DNA of 64,000 bases, taken from Forficula auricularia (lineage: Eukaryota; Arthropoda; Insecta; Dermaptera; Forficulidae). Of this stretch, positions 63,687-64,000 are shown piece after piece. Location of the stretch: NCBI GenBank assembly GCA_024734495.1, contig JALMQS010000828.1, positions 5,133,603 to 5,197,602 of the forward strand, in the 5' to 3' direction. The notes beneath the pieces were generated by a model, which had not been told where the DNA came from, made no database searches, and saw nothing but the letters and a program-made list of their open reading frames with translations. A program made the position numbers and the translations under genes. Position 1 is the first letter of the stretch; every line of letters starts with the position of its first letter.

Positions 63687-64000
63687 TTACCATACAGGGT
63701 ATGGTCAAGTATTGTAATCGTGCATGAAAAAAGTGTTTTTTTTTCTTTTTTTTTCGAAATATCTCAAAAACGGTCTTAAACTATTTTGATTAAAAAAAAT
63801 GAGGGAAACCATGGCATTTCGCTCTACAAAAAAGCTTTAATAAGTGAATATCGAAAAAATTATATTTTTCGAGATAATAATTGTTTTTCCAAAATGTCGG
63901 TTAGTTAGTCTGTGTGGTTGTCTGGTTGTCTGTCCGTTAGTCTGTGCGTTACCAAATTTTTGTGGACGAGCTAGCTCAAAAACTAGTTTGAATATCGGAA
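63687..64000 (+). repeat. Dispersed repeat B, copy 3, cut by the window end
   Basis: It opens with the hairpin CTTTACCATACAGGGTATGG, then TCAAGTATTGTAATCG and CGTGCATGAAAAAAGTGTTT. It has a GTCTG/GTTAGTCTG microsatellite-like stretch (63900-63950). It continues past 64000. Confidence 0.8.

Overview
The window looks like a gene-poor, very AT-rich stretch of a eukaryotic nuclear genome, most likely an arthropod and probably an insect (this is inferred from repeat style; no gene gives the taxon). I find no intact host protein gene, no rRNA and no canonical tRNA. No open reading frame over about 60 codons reads like an intact conserved protein. What can be supported is mobile DNA in several layers: tRNA-derived SINEs with target-site duplications (TSDs), short DNA transposons (hAT-like, PIF/Harbinger-like, TA-flanked and TTAA-flanked), Helitron-like elements, two non-LTR retrotransposon fragments, two hAT transposase relics, tandem arrays and many long foldbacks.

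Layout. 1-7 kb: a composite copy of a foldback family (called C here) hosting three nested insertions, then a hammerhead-bearing foldback and a Harbinger-type MITE. 7-13 kb: C-rich low-complexity DNA, a 178-bp x3 array with flanking direct repeats, and a large hammerhead-bearing foldback. 13-23 kb: hAT relics, the 3' end of a non-LTR element, and three insertions of an unusual TIR element filled with a 10/20-bp minisatellite. 23-38 kb: mostly anonymous AT-rich DNA with a TTAA element, SINEs, a retrozyme-like insertion, a 138-bp x4 array and a retrotransposon ORF2 fragment. 38-53 kb: nested TTAA and C elements, foldbacks, SINEs and a Helitron-like element. 53-64 kb: a 3.7-kb inverted repeat with a short exon-like frame, two more Helitron-like elements, a second 3-copy satellite related to the one at 9.6 kb, and a 2.3-kb inverted repeat.

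The most interesting theme is RNA-like. At least six sequence families carry the same motif: CTGAWGA, one nucleotide, a stem-II hairpin, GAAA, a tiny palindrome, then TC or TT. Stem II differs between families but stays paired while the flanking core is constant. That is the plan of a type I hammerhead ribozyme, as known from Penelope-like elements and animal retrozymes. A consistent extra nucleotide before stem II departs from the canonical core, so self-cleavage is not assured. Most copies sit in head-to-head inverted pairs. One copy (31274-31438) is a 165-bp insertion with a 12-bp TSD, as expected of a retrozyme monomer. The second theme is the minisatellite transposon: four units at three loci, flanked by perfect 8-bp TSDs, with one locus apparently mobilised as a two-element composite. 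All family names (A, B, C, D, E, F, G, H, J, K, L, M, N) are local to this report.
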